Source: Phycicoccus elongatus Lp2
GTDB taxonomy: Bacteria > Actinomycetota > Actinomycetes > Actinomycetales > Dermatophilaceae
Assembly (NCBI RefSeq): GCF_000367525.1
Contig: NZ_HF570956.1
Coordinates: forward strand, 1,591,439-1,655,438
Reading direction: 5' to 3'
DNA: 64,000 nt
The notes under the pieces were generated by a model that ran no database searches, was not told where the DNA came from, and saw nothing but the letters and a program-made list of their open reading frames with translations. Every line of letters starts with the position of its first letter. The first letter of the stretch is position 1. This document shows positions 9,422-19,500 of this stretch, piece by piece. The position numbers and the translations under genes were made by a program.

Positions 9422-10497
9422 CCCTCGGCGACAAGCTCGCCCACGACGATGCCCTCGGCCTCAGCCGGGGGCATCGGCGCATCTGCCAGCGCCTCACCGA
9501 TCTCGGCGAAGAACTGCTCCACGTCCTCCTGACCGGACACTGGGCCACCGGCCAGGAGGCCGTCGGCGCCGATGAGGACCGCCGCCGGGCTCGCACCCAA
9601 GCCGAAGGCCTTCCATCCCAGCGAGGCGTGATCCCGCCAGGCGTCGTCGGTTGGGAGATCCGTGGAGCTCTCCATGACCGGGATGCCCGAGAAGACCATC
9701 CGGACGTCGATCTGTGGCAGACGCTGCCGCCACTCGTGGGCCGAGCGGAGGGCATGCACCGTGGGGCCGCAATAGCAGTTGGCAAAGACGAGCAACTGGG
9801 CCCTGGTGGTCGCCATCTCGGCGACCGTGTGGGGCTCACCCTCGGCATCGACGAGGACCGCGACGGGGATCGGCTCGCGGACGTAGCCCTCGGGGTCGTC
9901 GTCAATCGCGCTCGTCGAGGAGGCTTGCTCGGTGGCGGGTGCAGGACCCTGGTCGTGGGTATGCCGCGGGGTGCCGGTCGGACTCGATCCGATCAGCCCG
10001 ACCACCACGCCGACCGCGGCGGCCATGACCAGCCACAGCCAGCCGGCCCTGCCGAGGTCGGCCAGAGTCCCGGGGACCGTCGCACCGCGACCCGCGAACC
10101 AGACGACGACAAGAGCGAGCGTCACGAAGACTGCGTTTCGCCAGACCGTCTGTGCGCGCACGCGTTGGTCGCCGATGTTGCCGAAGCAGCCGCACGAGGG
10201 CCGCGGGTCGAAGGTCATGGCGCGCGCGATGATGAGCAGGTATGCCGCGAAGAGCGCGAGGGCGGCCCAGCTGGCGAGCCGTGCGAGGGGCACCCACGGC
10301 GACAGCATCGCGAGTGCCAGGACGACCTCGCCGACAGGCAGGGCCCGGGCGATGGTCTGGTTCTGCAGGAAGCGCGGCAAGCGCAGCAGCGTGATGGCGC
10401 TGACCGTGGAGGAGGGTTGTCGGGCCTTGGCGACGGCGCTCGTCACGAGCACGACGGCCAGGATCAGGGGAGCCACGACTCCGGCAGGGATCGGCAT
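9337..10497 (-). CDS. MauE/DoxX-like membrane protein fused to a thioredoxin-fold domain
   Basis: A 386-residue protein with two parts. Residues 1-170 have several membrane helices and the MauE-type motif SCGCFG at 101-106. Residues about 205-350 look like a periplasm- or exterior-facing thioredoxin/AhpC-type fold with NCYCGPT at 239-245, and ASPAAVLIGADG matching the cis-proline/strand region. MauE proteins support disulfide formation in methylamine dehydrogenase maturation; by analogy this may move thiol/disulfide electrons across the membrane, which is inference. The ATG at 10497 lies 7 bases after TAGACT on the minus strand. Its last 28 codons or so overlap the ftsK end. Confidence 0.72.
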   Translation of the reverse strand: MPIPAGVVAPLILAVVLVTSAVAKARQPSSTVSAITLLRLPRFLQNQTIARALPVGEVVLALAMLSPWVPLARLASWAALALFAAYLLIIARAMTFDPRPSCGCFGNIGDQRVRAQTVWRNAVFVTLALVVVWFAGRGATVPGTLADLGRAGWLWLVMAAAVGVVVGLIGSSPTGTPRHTHDQGPAPATEQASSTSAIDDDPEGYVREPIPVAVLVDAEGEPHTVAEMATTRAQLLVFANCYCGPTVHALRSAHEWRQRLPQIDVRMVFSGIPVMESSTDLPTDDAWRDHASLGWKAFGLGASPAAVLIGADGLLAGGPVSGQEDVEQFFAEIGEALADAPMPPAEAEGIVVGELVAEGQDLPVNSQASSDGSSSSHSAELSATRE

Positions 10498-10504
10498 GGC
10501 GCTC

Positions 10505-10531
10505 AGTCTAGGTCGGTGCTCAGCCTAGGCT
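10505..10531. promoter_or_regulatory. Divergent leaderless promoters between the MauE-like and channel-like genes
   Basis: On the minus strand TAGACT (10510-10505) sits 7 bases before the ATG at 10497. On the plus strand TAGGCT (10526-10531) sits 6 bases before the ATG at 10538. A half-match to the PafBC-type element, GGTCGGTG, lies at 10511-10518, but its spacing to TAGGCT is 7 rather than 8. Confidence 0.55.
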
Positions 10532-10537
10532 GCCGCC

Positions 10538-11236
10538 ATGGCCATGCCCTGGGAGGACGACTTCACGCCCGCGAGCCGGACCGATCGCCTGAAGGCGATT
10601 GCGCGTCAGCAGCCGTCGGCGGTGCTCCTGCTCGTCCAGATCCTGGTGATCCTTCTGCTGCCGTGGCTGCAGGCGGTCTCCTATGGCCGGGTCGTCCTCA
10701 GCGTGCTCAGCTTCATCGCGTTGACCATCGCCATCGTGACCGTGCGCAGCACGCCCGCGCTGACCTGGCTGGCGGTGCTCCTCGGCCTGCCGGCCGCGAC
10801 CTTGGAGATCGCGTCGATCTTCACCGATTCCGCGGTGGTCAACGCCTTGGGACACAGTGCCCTCTCCGCGTTCTACTTCTACACGGCATACAGCCTGATC
10901 GCCTACATGTTCGAGGACAGCTTCGTCACCAAGGACGAACTCTTCGCGGTCGGAGCCTGCTTCACCGTGCTCCTCTTCGCCTTCGCCTACCTCTTCCTTG
11001 CCATCCAGGAGATCTACCCTGCGTCGTTCACCGCGTTCGATGGCCCGGGCCGGCGCAGCTTTCTCGAACTGATCTACTTCTCCGGAGCCAATCTGACCAG
11101 CGTGGGCCTCTCGGATGTCACCGCCATCAAGCCTCTCGCGCGGTCGGTGACCACCGTCGAGCAGCTCGGGGGGGTGCTCTATGTCGCGATGGTCATCTCG
11201 CGTCTGGTCGCTCTCACCGTGCTCCGCAATCGCTGA
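10538..11236 (+). CDS. Potassium-channel-like membrane protein with non-canonical filter
   Basis: A 232-residue membrane protein with about six helices (roughly 28-45, 50-68, 74-92, 106-125, 137-157, 207-228). The last two flank a re-entrant pore-like segment at 178-194. Its layout, including PLARSVTTVEQLGGVLYVAM after the loop, matches small bacterial two-pore-helix/Ion_trans_2 proteins. Where a potassium channel has TVGYGD this one reads SVGLSD, so the selectivity-filter Tyr and Gly are Leu and Ser. It may be a non-selective or regulatory relative, or have lost conduction. The ATG at 10538 fits a leaderless start. Family membership fairly sure, function not. Confidence 0.7.
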   Translation: MAMPWEDDFTPASRTDRLKAIARQQPSAVLLLVQILVILLLPWLQAVSYGRVVLSVLSFIALTIAIVTVRSTPALTWLAVLLGLPAATLEIASIFTDSAVVNALGHSALSAFYFYTAYSLIAYMFEDSFVTKDELFAVGACFTVLLFAFAYLFLAIQEIYPASFTAFDGPGRRSFLELIYFSGANLTSVGLSDVTAIKPLARSVTTVEQLGGVLYVAMVISRLVALTVLRNR

Positions 11237-11269
11237 TGCCTGTCCTCACGCAGCGAAGGGCCGCGCTCT

Positions 11270-12415
11270 TCAGTGACGGCGAGGCTCGTCGCGGCCATCG
11301 GCCACGTCTTCGGCGTCGCCGAGCACCCGACGGATGTTGCCGCTGGTCAGGGCGCCCAGGTCCTGGGCCGACCACCCCCGCTCGGCCAGGGCCTCGAGCA
11401 GCCGCGGATACCCGGTTACATCATCGAGCCCCTCGGGCAGCAGGTCGACCCCGTCGTAGTCGCCGCCGAGCCCGATGTGCTCGATCCCCGCGACCTCGCG
11501 CACGTGCTCGCAGTGGGCCACCACGTCGGTCAGGGTAGCCACCGGCTGGGGCTCCCGCTCCCGGCGCCCCCGACAGAACTCTCCGTAGGCCGCGTAGTCG
11601 GCTGGGTCGACGCCCTCAGCCTTTGCTTCCTCGGCGGCCGCGAGATCCCACTCGCGCACCGTGGGCGACACGAACTTCGGCACGAAGGTCACCATGCAGA
11701 CCCCGCCATTGGTCGCCAGGGACGCGAGCACGTCGTCCGGCACATTGCGCGGGTGATCACACACGGCACGGGCCGACGAGTGCGAAAAGATGATGGGCGC
11801 CGACGTGACGGCGAGCGCGTCACGCATGGTGTCCGCTGACACGTGTGAGCAGTCGACGAGCATCCCGAGGCGGTTCATCTCGCGGACCACGTCCCGCCCG
11901 AAGTCCGAGAGTCCGCCGAGCACAGGCTCGTCCGTGGCCGAGTCCGCCCACGGCACGTTGTCGTTGTGCGTCAGCGTCAGGTAGCGCACACCGAGCGCAT
12001 GGAACATGCGCAAGGTTCCCAGCGAGGAATTGATCGAGTGGCCGCCCTCCATGCCCATCAGGGACGCGATCCGCCCCGATGCCCAGGCCGCGTCGACGTC
12101 GGCGACGGACGTCGCGAGGGCGAGCTCCGCGGCATACCGATCGGTCATCCGGCGGACGAAATCGACCTGTTCCAAGGAAGCCGTGACCGCCGCGTCCCCG
12201 GCGAGCTGGGCGGGGACGAAGACCGACCAGAACTGTGCGCCGACACCACCCTCGCGCAGTCGCGGCAGGTCCGTGTGGGTGCGCTCCCCGCGCGCGGCCA
12301 CGTCGATCCGCTCCATGTCGTAACCGACCAGGTCACGCATCGCCCAGGGCAGGTCGTTGTGCCCGTCCCACACGGGATGCTCGGCCAGGACACCGGTCAA
12401 CAGCTCCGCACTCAT
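11270..12415 (-). CDS. Membrane dipeptidase-like (M19) peptidase
   Basis: A 381-residue amidohydrolase-fold protein of the M19 renal-dipeptidase family, a zinc enzyme hydrolysing dipeptides, often with a D-residue. Visible metal-site elements are DGHNDLPW at 17-24, the bridging-glutamate segment GMEGG near 120, and His-bearing [16 protein letters not shown] and GLGGDYDGV further on. No signal peptide is seen, so it is probably cytoplasmic despite the family name. It is divergent from rimO and convergent to the channel-like gene. Substrate unknown. Confidence 0.87.
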   Translation of the reverse strand: MSAELLTGVLAEHPVWDGHNDLPWAMRDLVGYDMERIDVAARGERTHTDLPRLREGGVGAQFWSVFVPAQLAGDAAVTASLEQVDFVRRMTDRYAAELALATSVADVDAAWASGRIASLMGMEGGHSINSSLGTLRMFHALGVRYLTLTHNDNVPWADSATDEPVLGGLSDFGRDVVREMNRLGMLVDCSHVSADTMRDALAVTSAPIIFSHSSARAVCDHPRNVPDDVLASLATNGGVCMVTFVPKFVSPTVREWDLAAAEEAKAEGVDPADYAAYGEFCRGRREREPQPVATLTDVVAHCEHVREVAGIEHIGLGGDYDGVDLLPEGLDDVTGYPRLLEALAERGWSAQDLGALTSGNIRRVLGDAEDVADGRDEPRRH

Positions 12416-12468
12416 GGGAGGACTGTGCCATGCGTGGCCGACGCGCCTGACGCAACTAGAGTGACGAC

Positions 12469-13890
12469 ATGGCCACCGTGAGCAGTCCCGAGCGCACGGT
12501 CGCCCTCGTGACCCTGGGCTGCACCCGCAACGAGGTCGATTCCGAGGAACTGGCCGGCCGGCTGCAGGCCGAGGGCTGGACCCTCGTCGACGACGCTGCC
12601 GAGGCCGATGTGGCCGTCGTCAACACCTGTGGCTTCGTCGAGCAGGCGAAGAAGGACTCGATCGACACCCTGCTCGAGGCTGCCGATCTCAAGGAGCACG
12701 GCCGCACCCAGAAGGTCGTCGCCGTTGGATGCCTGGCCGAGCGCTATGGCCAGGAGTTGGCCGACGAGCTCCCGGACGCCGACGCCGTCCTCGGGTTCGA
12801 CTCGTATGCCGACATGTCGGGTCATCTGCGCCGCATTCTCGCCGGGGAAAAGGTCGCCAGCCATGTGCCGAGCGACCGGCGTCGACTGCTGCCGCTCTCG
12901 CCGGTCGCCCGTCAGGACGGCGCCGGCGCCGTCGCCCTGCCCGGTCACGACAGTGGGGCGGAGGTCGTCACCCGGGCCCGGCTCGGCACCGGCCCGTGGG
13001 CGCCGCTGAAGATCGCGAGCGGCTGCGACCGGCGATGCTCCTTCTGTGCGATCCCGACGTTTCGGGGGTCCTTCGTCTCCCGCCGACCGACCGACGTCAT
13101 TGCCGAAGCCCGGTGGCTGGGGGAGCAGGGCGTCAAGGAACTCTTCCTTGTCTCCGAGAACTCCACGTCCTACGGCAAGGACCTCGGCGACCTCGCCCTC
13201 CTCGAGAAGGTCCTGCCCGAGTTGTGCGACGTGCCGGGCATCGAGCGGGTGCGCGTGTCCTACCTCCAGCCGGCCGAGATCCGCCCCGGTCTGCTCGAGG
13301 CGATGGCCGGTCTGCGCAAGGTCATGCCGTGGTACGACCTGTCCTTCCAGCATGCCTCGCCGACCGTCCTGCGGCGGATGCGTCGCTTCGGTGGGACCGA
13401 GCATTTCCTGCGCCTCATCGACGGCATCCGTGAACGCGAGCCGCGCGCCGGCATCCGCACCAATGTCATCGTCGGGTTCCCCGGCGAGACCGAGTCCGAC
13501 GTCGAGGAACTCGAGTCCTTCCTCGTGGACGCCGACCTCGATGTCATCGGTGTCTTCGGCTACTCCGACGAGGACGGCACCGAGGCCGAGCACCTGGGGG
13601 ACAAGCTCGACCCACGCGTCATCGAGGAGCGCACGGCGCGGATCACCGACCTCGTCGAATCGCTGACGTCGGATCGAGCTGCGGCACGGGTCGGGGAGGA
13701 CGTCGTCGTCCTCATCGACGAGATCGACGACGAGACCGGCGAGCCCATCGGGCGGGCCGAGCACCAAGGCCCAGAGGTGGACGGTGTCTGCATCCTGCCG
13801 CCCGGCTCGGGGGTCGTCGGCGAGTTGGTCGCCGGTCGGGCCGTGTCCTCGGAAGGGGTCGACCTGCGGGTCGACAGCGTCACCCCATGA
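12469..13890 (+). CDS. rimO: Ribosomal protein uS12 methylthiotransferase RimO
   Basis: RimO adds a methylthio group to an aspartate of ribosomal protein S12 with two [4Fe-4S] clusters. In the 473-residue protein, the N-terminal cluster cysteines are Cys18 ([13 protein letters not shown]), the NTCGF cysteine and the GCLAER cysteine; the radical-SAM motif CDRRCSFC is at 186-193; a TRAM domain ends the protein. [10 protein letters not shown] separates RimO from MiaB. The ATG at 12469 is 6 bases after TAGAGT (12457-12462). The stop overlaps pgsA (ATGA), starting the rimO-pgsA-cinA-clgR run. Confidence 0.94.
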   Translation: MATVSSPERTVALVTLGCTRNEVDSEELAGRLQAEGWTLVDDAAEADVAVVNTCGFVEQAKKDSIDTLLEAADLKEHGRTQKVVAVGCLAERYGQELADELPDADAVLGFDSYADMSGHLRRILAGEKVASHVPSDRRRLLPLSPVARQDGAGAVALPGHDSGAEVVTRARLGTGPWAPLKIASGCDRRCSFCAIPTFRGSFVSRRPTDVIAEARWLGEQGVKELFLVSENSTSYGKDLGDLALLEKVLPELCDVPGIERVRVSYLQPAEIRPGLLEAMAGLRKVMPWYDLSFQHASPTVLRRMRRFGGTEHFLRLIDGIREREPRAGIRTNVIVGFPGETESDVEELESFLVDADLDVIGVFGYSDEDGTEAEHLGDKLDPRVIEERTARITDLVESLTSDRAAARVGEDVVVLIDEIDDETGEPIGRAEHQGPEVDGVCILPPGSGVVGELVAGRAVSSEGVDLRVDSVTP

Positions 13891-14525
13891 CGACTGCTGG
13901 CGGCCCCATTCGACGCGTGAGCGCGTGGAACATCGCCAACTACCTCACGGTGCTCCGCATCGCCCTCGTGCCGGTCTTCGGCTGGTTCCTTCTGGCTCAC
14001 GACGGACAGAGTGAACCCCATCGGTGGGTCGCCTTCGGAGTCTTCACCGTCGCGATGATCACCGACCGGATCGACGGCGACCTGGCCCGCAGCCGCGGCC
14101 TGGTCACCGACTTCGGCAAGGTGGTCGACCCGATCGCCGACAAGTTGCTCGTCACGATGGCCCTCGTCGCGCTCTCCACCATCGCCCTCGTGCCGTGGTG
14201 GATCACCGTCCTCATCCTCGTGCGCGAGTGGGGCGTCACGGCCGTGCGCTTCTGGGTCATCCGGCACGGCGTCATGGCCGCGGGGCGCGGCGGCAAACTC
14301 AAGACCATGCTCCAAGCCATGGCGCTGGGTCTCTACATCCTGCCTCTGGACCTGCTGCCGTTGGCCTCCGTCACGACGGTGATCGCCTTCGTGCTCCTGC
14401 TGGCCGCCCTCGTGGTCACGGCCGTCACCGGTGTGGACTACGTCATCGACGCCCTGCGCCTGCGGCAGACGAGTGAGCGGGCCGCCATGAAACGGGCCCG
14501 CCGCGCGGGGCAAGGCGGGTCGTGA
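13887..14525 (+). CDS. pgsA: CDP-diacylglycerol-glycerol-3-phosphate 3-phosphatidyltransferase
   Basis: PgsA makes phosphatidylglycerophosphate from CDP-diacylglycerol and glycerol-3-phosphate in the cytoplasmic membrane. The CDP-alcohol phosphotransferase motif D-G-x2-A-R-x8-G-x3-D-x3-D is complete (DGDLAR, then FGKVVDPIADK, about residues 59-82). Several membrane helices surround it and the length (212) is normal. Start ATG overlaps the rimO stop by four bases and its own stop overlaps cinA, so translation is likely coupled. Paralogues with other alcohols exist; the cinA context favours PgsA. Confidence 0.9.
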   Translation: MTTAGGPIRRVSAWNIANYLTVLRIALVPVFGWFLLAHDGQSEPHRWVAFGVFTVAMITDRIDGDLARSRGLVTDFGKVVDPIADKLLVTMALVALSTIALVPWWITVLILVREWGVTAVRFWVIRHGVMAAGRGGKLKTMLQAMALGLYILPLDLLPLASVTTVIAFVLLLAALVVTAVTGVDYVIDALRLRQTSERAAMKRARRAGQGGS

Positions 14526-15016
14526 CCCAGCCGTCGAACGCCCGGCAGGTCGTCCTCGCCCTGCGTGACCAGGGCCTGACCATCGCGACGGCGGAGTCCC
14601 TGACCGGCGGTCTGGTGTGCGCCGCTCTGGTCGACGTGCCCGGCGCTTCGCTGGTGGTGCGCGGCGGGATCGTGGCGTACGCGACCGACCTCAAGGCCGC
14701 GCTGCTCGAGGTGCCCGTGGACCTGCTGGCTGCGCGTGGCGCCGTCGATCCCGACGTGGCCAGCGCCATGGCTGACGGAGTGCGCGCTCGTTGTGGCGCA
14801 GATATCGGGGTCGCCACCACAGGGGTGGCCGGCCCCGACCCCCAGGACGGTATGCCGGTCGGTACCGTCCACCTCGCCGTGGCCGGGCCCGGCGCGGGAA
14901 GGGTCCAGGTGGAATCGGTGTTGTTCACCGGCGACCGCAACAGCATCCGCCGGCAGAGTGTGGACAGCGCCCTGCTGCTGGTGTCGCGGGTGTTGGATGT
15001 CGCTGCAGGCAGGTAA
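14522..15016 (+). CDS. cinA: CinA C-terminal domain protein, nicotinamide-nucleotide amidohydrolase
   Basis: A stand-alone 164-residue CinA C-terminal domain (PncC type), which deamidates nicotinamide mononucleotide in pyridine-nucleotide salvage. Signatures are TIATAESLTGGLVCAALVDV with the catalytic serine, GGIVAYATDLKAALL, and GVAGPDPQDGMPVGTVH. The N-terminal molybdopterin-binding-like domain of full CinA is absent, as in many actinobacteria. GTG at 14522 overlaps the pgsA stop. It precedes a ClgR-like regulator. Confidence 0.9.
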   Translation: MTQPSNARQVVLALRDQGLTIATAESLTGGLVCAALVDVPGASLVVRGGIVAYATDLKAALLEVPVDLLAARGAVDPDVASAMADGVRARCGADIGVATTGVAGPDPQDGMPVGTVHLAVAGPGAGRVQVESVLFTGDRNSIRRQSVDSALLLVSRVLDVAAGR

Positions 15017-15058
15017 CGTGACCCGCACGCAGGTCGTGACAGGTTGAAGGAGGTCGCC

Positions 15059-15358
15059 ATGGTGTTGCTCAGACAAGAACTCGGCGAGCTCCTGCGCGAG
15101 ACCCGACAGGAACAGGGCCGGACCCTGCGTGACGTGGCCGCTGGCGCTTCGGTGTCGTTGGGCTACCTCAGTGAGTTGGAGCGCGGGACCAAGGAGGCAT
15201 CCTCCGAATTGCTGTCCTCGGTCTGCTCCGCGCTCGGGTTGCCGCTCTCGGCAGTCCTGGCCGACCTCACCGAGCGGGTCGCGCGAACGGAAGCGATGAC
15301 CGCACCGGTGCAGTTGCCCGTGCCGGACCGAGACTCGGCACGCGTCAGCGCCGCCTGA
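15059..15358 (+). CDS. clgR: ClgR-like XRE-family transcriptional regulator
   Basis: A 99-residue protein with an N-terminal helix-turn-helix: [16 protein letters not shown], then [20 protein letters not shown] with recognition-helix residues, then [19 protein letters not shown]. This is the ClgR type, which in actinobacteria activates clp protease and stress genes and often follows pgsA or cinA. A strong ribosome-binding site GAAGGAGG (15046-15053) sets the ATG at 15059, unlike the leaderless genes around it. Its last 14 bases overlap the convergent nei2 gene. The ClgR label rests on length, domain and context. Confidence 0.85.
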   Translation: MVLLRQELGELLRETRQEQGRTLRDVAAGASVSLGYLSELERGTKEASSELLSSVCSALGLPLSAVLADLTERVARTEAMTAPVQLPVPDRDSARVSAA

Positions 15359-16205
15359 GCGATCCTCTGCTGCTGCCCAACGGTGCCTGAGGGCGTCCGT
15401 CGTCGGTCGGTGCCAGCCCGCCCTGGCACGTCGGGCACGAGAAGAGGGTGCGTTGGCGCGGCTGGTCACCGGTCATCGCGACGCGAATCGTGTCGCCGCA
15501 CCGCCGGCACGGCCGCCCGGATCGGCCGTGGACCCAGGACTCCTGACCGCGGCGCAGGATGCCGGTGCTGGACTGCGCCGCGTTCTCCTTGCCGCGATCC
15601 ATCAGCGTGTGGATGCGGTCGACGAGGTGGGCGAGCCGCTCGCCACCAACGTCGGACGTCCTTCGCCACGGCAGGATGCGTTCGGCGAAGAGGGCCTCGC
15701 TCGCCCAGAACGTCCCGACACCGGCCAGGGTGCGCTGGTCGAGCAGGGCGTCACCCACGAACCCTTCGTATGCCGCGAGGTTGGCCACCGCTCGGGCCGG
15801 GTCCCAGTCGTGGCCCAGGACGTCCGGCCCCAGGTGCCCGACGAGGGTGTGCTCCTGCGCGGTCGGCACGACGTCGAGCATCCCCAGTCGCAGGCCCAGC
15901 GCCGTCCACTGCTCGGTGCCCAGTGCCGCCCGCAGGTCCGGATTGCGCAGGGCTCGCTCCGTCTCGGGACCGGGGTGGGCGATCCGCCATTGACCCTCCA
16001 TCCGCAGGTGCGAGTGGACGGTCAGGCCGGAGTCGAGGCGATGGAGGAGGTGCTTGCCGCGCGCCGCAACCTCCACGGTGGTCATGGCCCGGAGGTCGAC
16101 CGTTGCCACGGAGGCCCAGCGGAGATCGGCCAACACCAGTGCGTCGCCTGCCAGGGCTTGGTTCAGCCGGTGCGCCGTGCGCCACAGGGTGTCTCCCTCG
16201 GGCAT
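15345..16205 (-). CDS. nei2: Endonuclease VIII/Fpg-type DNA glycosylase, Nei2-like
   Basis: A base-excision-repair glycosylase/AP lyase for oxidised bases. It starts with [11 protein letters not shown], where Pro2 and Glu3 are the catalytic pair after Met removal; the D-T-L that follows points to the endonuclease VIII branch. The helix-two-turn-helix lies near [17 protein letters not shown], and a zinc finger CRRC...CPTC is near residues 233-261. The basic tail after the finger is longer than usual. It lies downstream of lhr on the same strand, the same gene pair found in mycobacteria, suggesting a joint repair role. Confidence 0.9.
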   Translation of the reverse strand: MPEGDTLWRTAHRLNQALAGDALVLADLRWASVATVDLRAMTTVEVAARGKHLLHRLDSGLTVHSHLRMEGQWRIAHPGPETERALRNPDLRAALGTEQWTALGLRLGMLDVVPTAQEHTLVGHLGPDVLGHDWDPARAVANLAAYEGFVGDALLDQRTLAGVGTFWASEALFAERILPWRRTSDVGGERLAHLVDRIHTLMDRGKENAAQSSTGILRRGQESWVHGRSGRPCRRCGDTIRVAMTGDQPRQRTLFSCPTCQGGLAPTDDGRPQAPLGSSRGSLRRR

Positions 16206-16209
16206 GAAC

Positions 16210-16302
16210 TCAGCTCGGCGAGAGGACGAGAAGTCCCTCGGACCGTGCGGCCTCGGCGAGGCGCTCGTCGTAGCTCAGCACGGTGGTTGCCTCAAGGGCC
16301 AT
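16210..16302 (-). pseudogene. Remnant of a PIN-domain (VapC-like) toxin C-terminus
   Basis: The last ~30 codons before the nei2 start read TTVLSYDERLAEAARSEGL followed by a short LVLSPS end, which resembles the C-terminus of VapC PIN-domain ribonucleases (hydrophobic strand, then T/SYD.RLA.AA...G, then a final strand). The N-terminal part with the first acidic residues is absent; upstream in the same frame are four PVAELR repeats and unrelated sequence. No antitoxin gene is near. I read it as a decayed toxin gene; the match is short, so this is tentative. The 16206-16532 gap between nei2 and lhr otherwise holds only the repeat. Confidence 0.45.
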
Positions 16303-16306
16303 GTGG

Positions 16307-16378
16307 CGCAACTCGGCAACAGGACGCAACTCGGCCACAGGACGCAGCTCGGCAACAGGACGCAACTCGGCAACAGGG
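16307..16378. repeat. Four-copy 18-bp tandem repeat
   Basis: Four head-to-tail copies of an 18-bp unit (first copy CGCAACTCGGCAACAGGA) occupy 16307-16324, 16325-16342, 16343-16360 and 16361-16378. Each copy has at most one difference from the first. On the minus strand the repeat reads PVAELR four times in frame with the PIN-like remnant. The unit length is a multiple of three, so copy-number change would keep frame. Confidence 0.9.
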
Positions 16379-16532
16379 TGTGAGAACACAAGGGACCGTA
16401 GCACCCGGGTATTACACCCGCTGCTGGGTGCGCACCACCACACCAGATCTCGCAGCCGACCATAGGTATGCCTGTGGTGCCGTGCGAGGTCTGGTCCGAG
16501 GGGGAACAGATCTCGCAACCCGTGCCCTGAAC

Positions 16533-19500
16533 TCAGCGGCGGAATCGCAGGCCGCGTGGCGTGAGGTGGAAGCCGGCCGCGGCCAGCGCCTCACCGATCG
16601 GATGGTCGGTGCCGAGCACGGTCTCGCCGTCGGCCTTCTCGACGGTGATCCGCCCGAGCGCCCCCCGCCGCACCGCGTCGGCGATGGCGGCTGCCGCCCC
16701 GGCGAGCCTGTCCGGGTCGTGAGACCAGGTGAGCAGGGTCCGCCCGCCGCGCTCGACATAGAGGACGAGGTCACCGTCGACGAGGACGACGACAGCACCG
16801 GCCTTGCGACCCGGCTGGTGGCCGCCTTCGGCCTCCCGGGCCGGCCAGGGCAGGGCGGCACCATAGGGATTGGCCGGGTCGGTCGCCGCGAGGACCACGA
16901 CCTCGGCCTCGTCGGCCCGCAGCCCGCGTCGGCGGCCGCCTTGTCGCAGTGCATCGACCGCTCCGGTGGTCGCGAACTGGGCCGCTCCGAGCCCCTCGAC
17001 GAAGTAGCCGCGCCGGACCTTGCCGCTCTCCTCGGCACCGGCCAGCACCCGATACACCCCAGCGAACCCGCCGGGCAGATCCTCGGCCAGCGCCGCCCCC
17101 CGGGTGACCAGGCCGTAGCGGTCGAGCAACACCTCGGCATGAGCATGTGCCCGCACGGTGGCATTGGTCTCCGGCAGCGGCGTCGCCGACCACCGGCCGA
17201 TCGTTGTCGGTGGCCCGAACCTCGTCGCCATCAACCGGCCACCGGTCCCCGTGGGGCTGCCGAGAGAGCCGCGGCGCGCGGCATACCGACTGCGGCGCGG
17301 GCCGGTGACGGCGCGGCGATGCGTGGTGCGTCCGCCACCGAGCAAGGCGCGAACGGGTGCGAAGGTGTCGCCGGTGACGCGGCCCTGCCAGACCAGGTCC
17401 CAGAGGGCCGTGGCGAGCGCGGCGTCATCCAGCCAACCCAGACGGTCGGCGAGGGCCCGGAAGAAGAAGGACCCACCGGAGTCCAGCGCCCCCAGGATGC
17501 GCGCGGTCAGCTCGGCGTCGTCGTCACCGATCTCGGCTGTGGGCGCCGGCTCGCGCAACGGCATCGTGAGGTGGGCGCTGTCGGCCAGGTGGAAGGAGAG
17601 CCAGCCGTCGTCGCCCCCCGTGGCGCCATGCCCGACCCAGAGGACCTCGCCCGCTGCGAGCACCTCGTCGAGCATCGCCGGGGAGAAGTCGGCGACGCGG
17701 GCCGGCAGGACCAGCGTCTCCCAGGCGCTCGCCGGCAGGGGGATGCCGCTCAGTTGCTCGAGCACCCGGAGCAGACCGTCCTCGCCTCGCAGCCGGCCAC
17801 CGACGGACTGCCATCCGGGAAGGAAGCGCGCATAGTCCTGCGCCGGCACTGGCTCGACCTCAGCACGTAGGGCCGCGAGCGAGCTGCGGCGCAGCTGGCG
17901 CAGGACTTCGGCGTCGCAGAACTCGTCCCCGGCTCCCTGCGGCAGGAACTCGCCCTCGACCACCCGCCCACGGGCGACCAGCTGGGTCAGCGCCGACCGG
18001 ACGACGGCCGGGCCGAGTCCGAAGCGGGCCGCAATCTGCGTGATGGTGAAGGGTCCGTGCGTGCGCGCGTGCCGGCCGACGAGCTCGCCCAAAGGGTCGG
18101 CGCTCGACTCCAGGAAGGCCTGTGGCACCCCGACGGGGAGCGAGGCGCCCAGTGCATCGCGCAGTCGGCCGGCATCCTCGATCGCCGCCCACTGGTCGAT
18201 CCCGGCGACCCGCACGGGAATCACCCGTCGGGACTGCGCGAGAGCGGACAGCCAGCCCTCGACCCGGTCTCGCGCGTCCTCGCGGACCCGCAGCCGCACC
18301 GCATCGGTCGGCAGGGGCCCCAACATCCGCAGCAGATCGGCGACCTCGTCGGCGTCCCGGGCCGCGCGCTCGGGCACCAGGTGTTGCAGCCCGGCGACGA
18401 TCCGCTCGATCGCGGCGGCGTCGAGCAGGTCGCGTAGGGCCAGGCCCTCGCTCGTGCCCAGCAACTCGGCAAGCAGCGCCGGATCGAGCGACAACGCCGC
18501 CGCACGACGCTCCGCAAGCGGTGAATCGCCCTCATAGAGGAATTGCGCGACATACCCGAAGAGCAGCGACTGGGCGAAAGGTGAGGGCCGGGCGGACTCG
18601 ACGTCGACCAGTCGCACCCGTCGCGCCTCCAGGTCAGCCATCAACTGGACCAGACCCGGCACGTCGAAAACATCCTGAATGCATTCGCGCACGGCCTCGT
18701 GAACGATGGGGAAGGTGGGGTACTGCGCCGCCACTTCGAGCAACTGTGCCGCCCGCTGACGTTGCTGCCACAACGGCTGCCGTCGATCGGGTCGGCGCCG
18801 AGGGAGCAGTAGAGCCCGCGCTGCGCACTCTCGGAAGCGGGCGGCGAAGAGGGCCGAGCCGCCGATCTCGCGCACCACCGTGTCGTGGACCTCGCCGCTG
18901 TCGAGCCGCACGAGGTCGAGGATGTCGCGACCGATCGCCTCGTGGCCGTCCTCGAACTCCAGATCCGGGAGCCGGCAGATGATCCCGTCGTCCCCGTGTA
19001 GGGCTTGGACATCGACTCCGAAGCGCTCACGCATCCGCGCCGCGACCGCGAGCGCCCACGGGGCGTGCACCTGCGCCCCGAAGGGTGAGTGGATGGCGAT
19101 CCGCCAGTCGCCGAGCTCGTCGCGGAAGCGTTCCACGACGATGGTCTCGTCGTCCGGCACGTGCCCGGTCGCCTGTCGCTGCTCCTCGAGGTAGGCGAGC
19201 AGGTTGTCGGTCGCCCACTCGTCGAGCCCGGCCTCACGCACCCGCTCCATGGCCGTATGCCGCGGGGCCGCCACCACCTCGCGCACGAACCCCCCGACGG
19301 CGCGGCCCAGTTCCGCCGGCCGACCCAGCGTGTCGCCCTTCCAGAAGGGAAGCCGGCCGGGCAGGCCGGGCGCAGGGGTGACGAGGACCCGGTCGTGGGT
19401 GATGTCCTCGATCCGCCACGTGCTCGTGCCGAGCGTGAAGAGGTCGCCGACCCGAGACTCGTAGACCATCTCCTCGTCGAGTTCTCCGACCCGCCGGCCG

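Noticed and set aside
16210-16518. A 102-residue real gene between nei2 and lhr
   Set aside because: Its first half has no motif, four repeats interrupt it, and only the last 30 residues resemble a PIN domain; a pseudogene fits better.
15453-17870. 805-codon plus-strand frame across nei2 and lhr
   Set aside because: Composition is typical of antisense shadow, it crosses two conserved minus-strand genes, and no domain or ribosome-binding site supports it.
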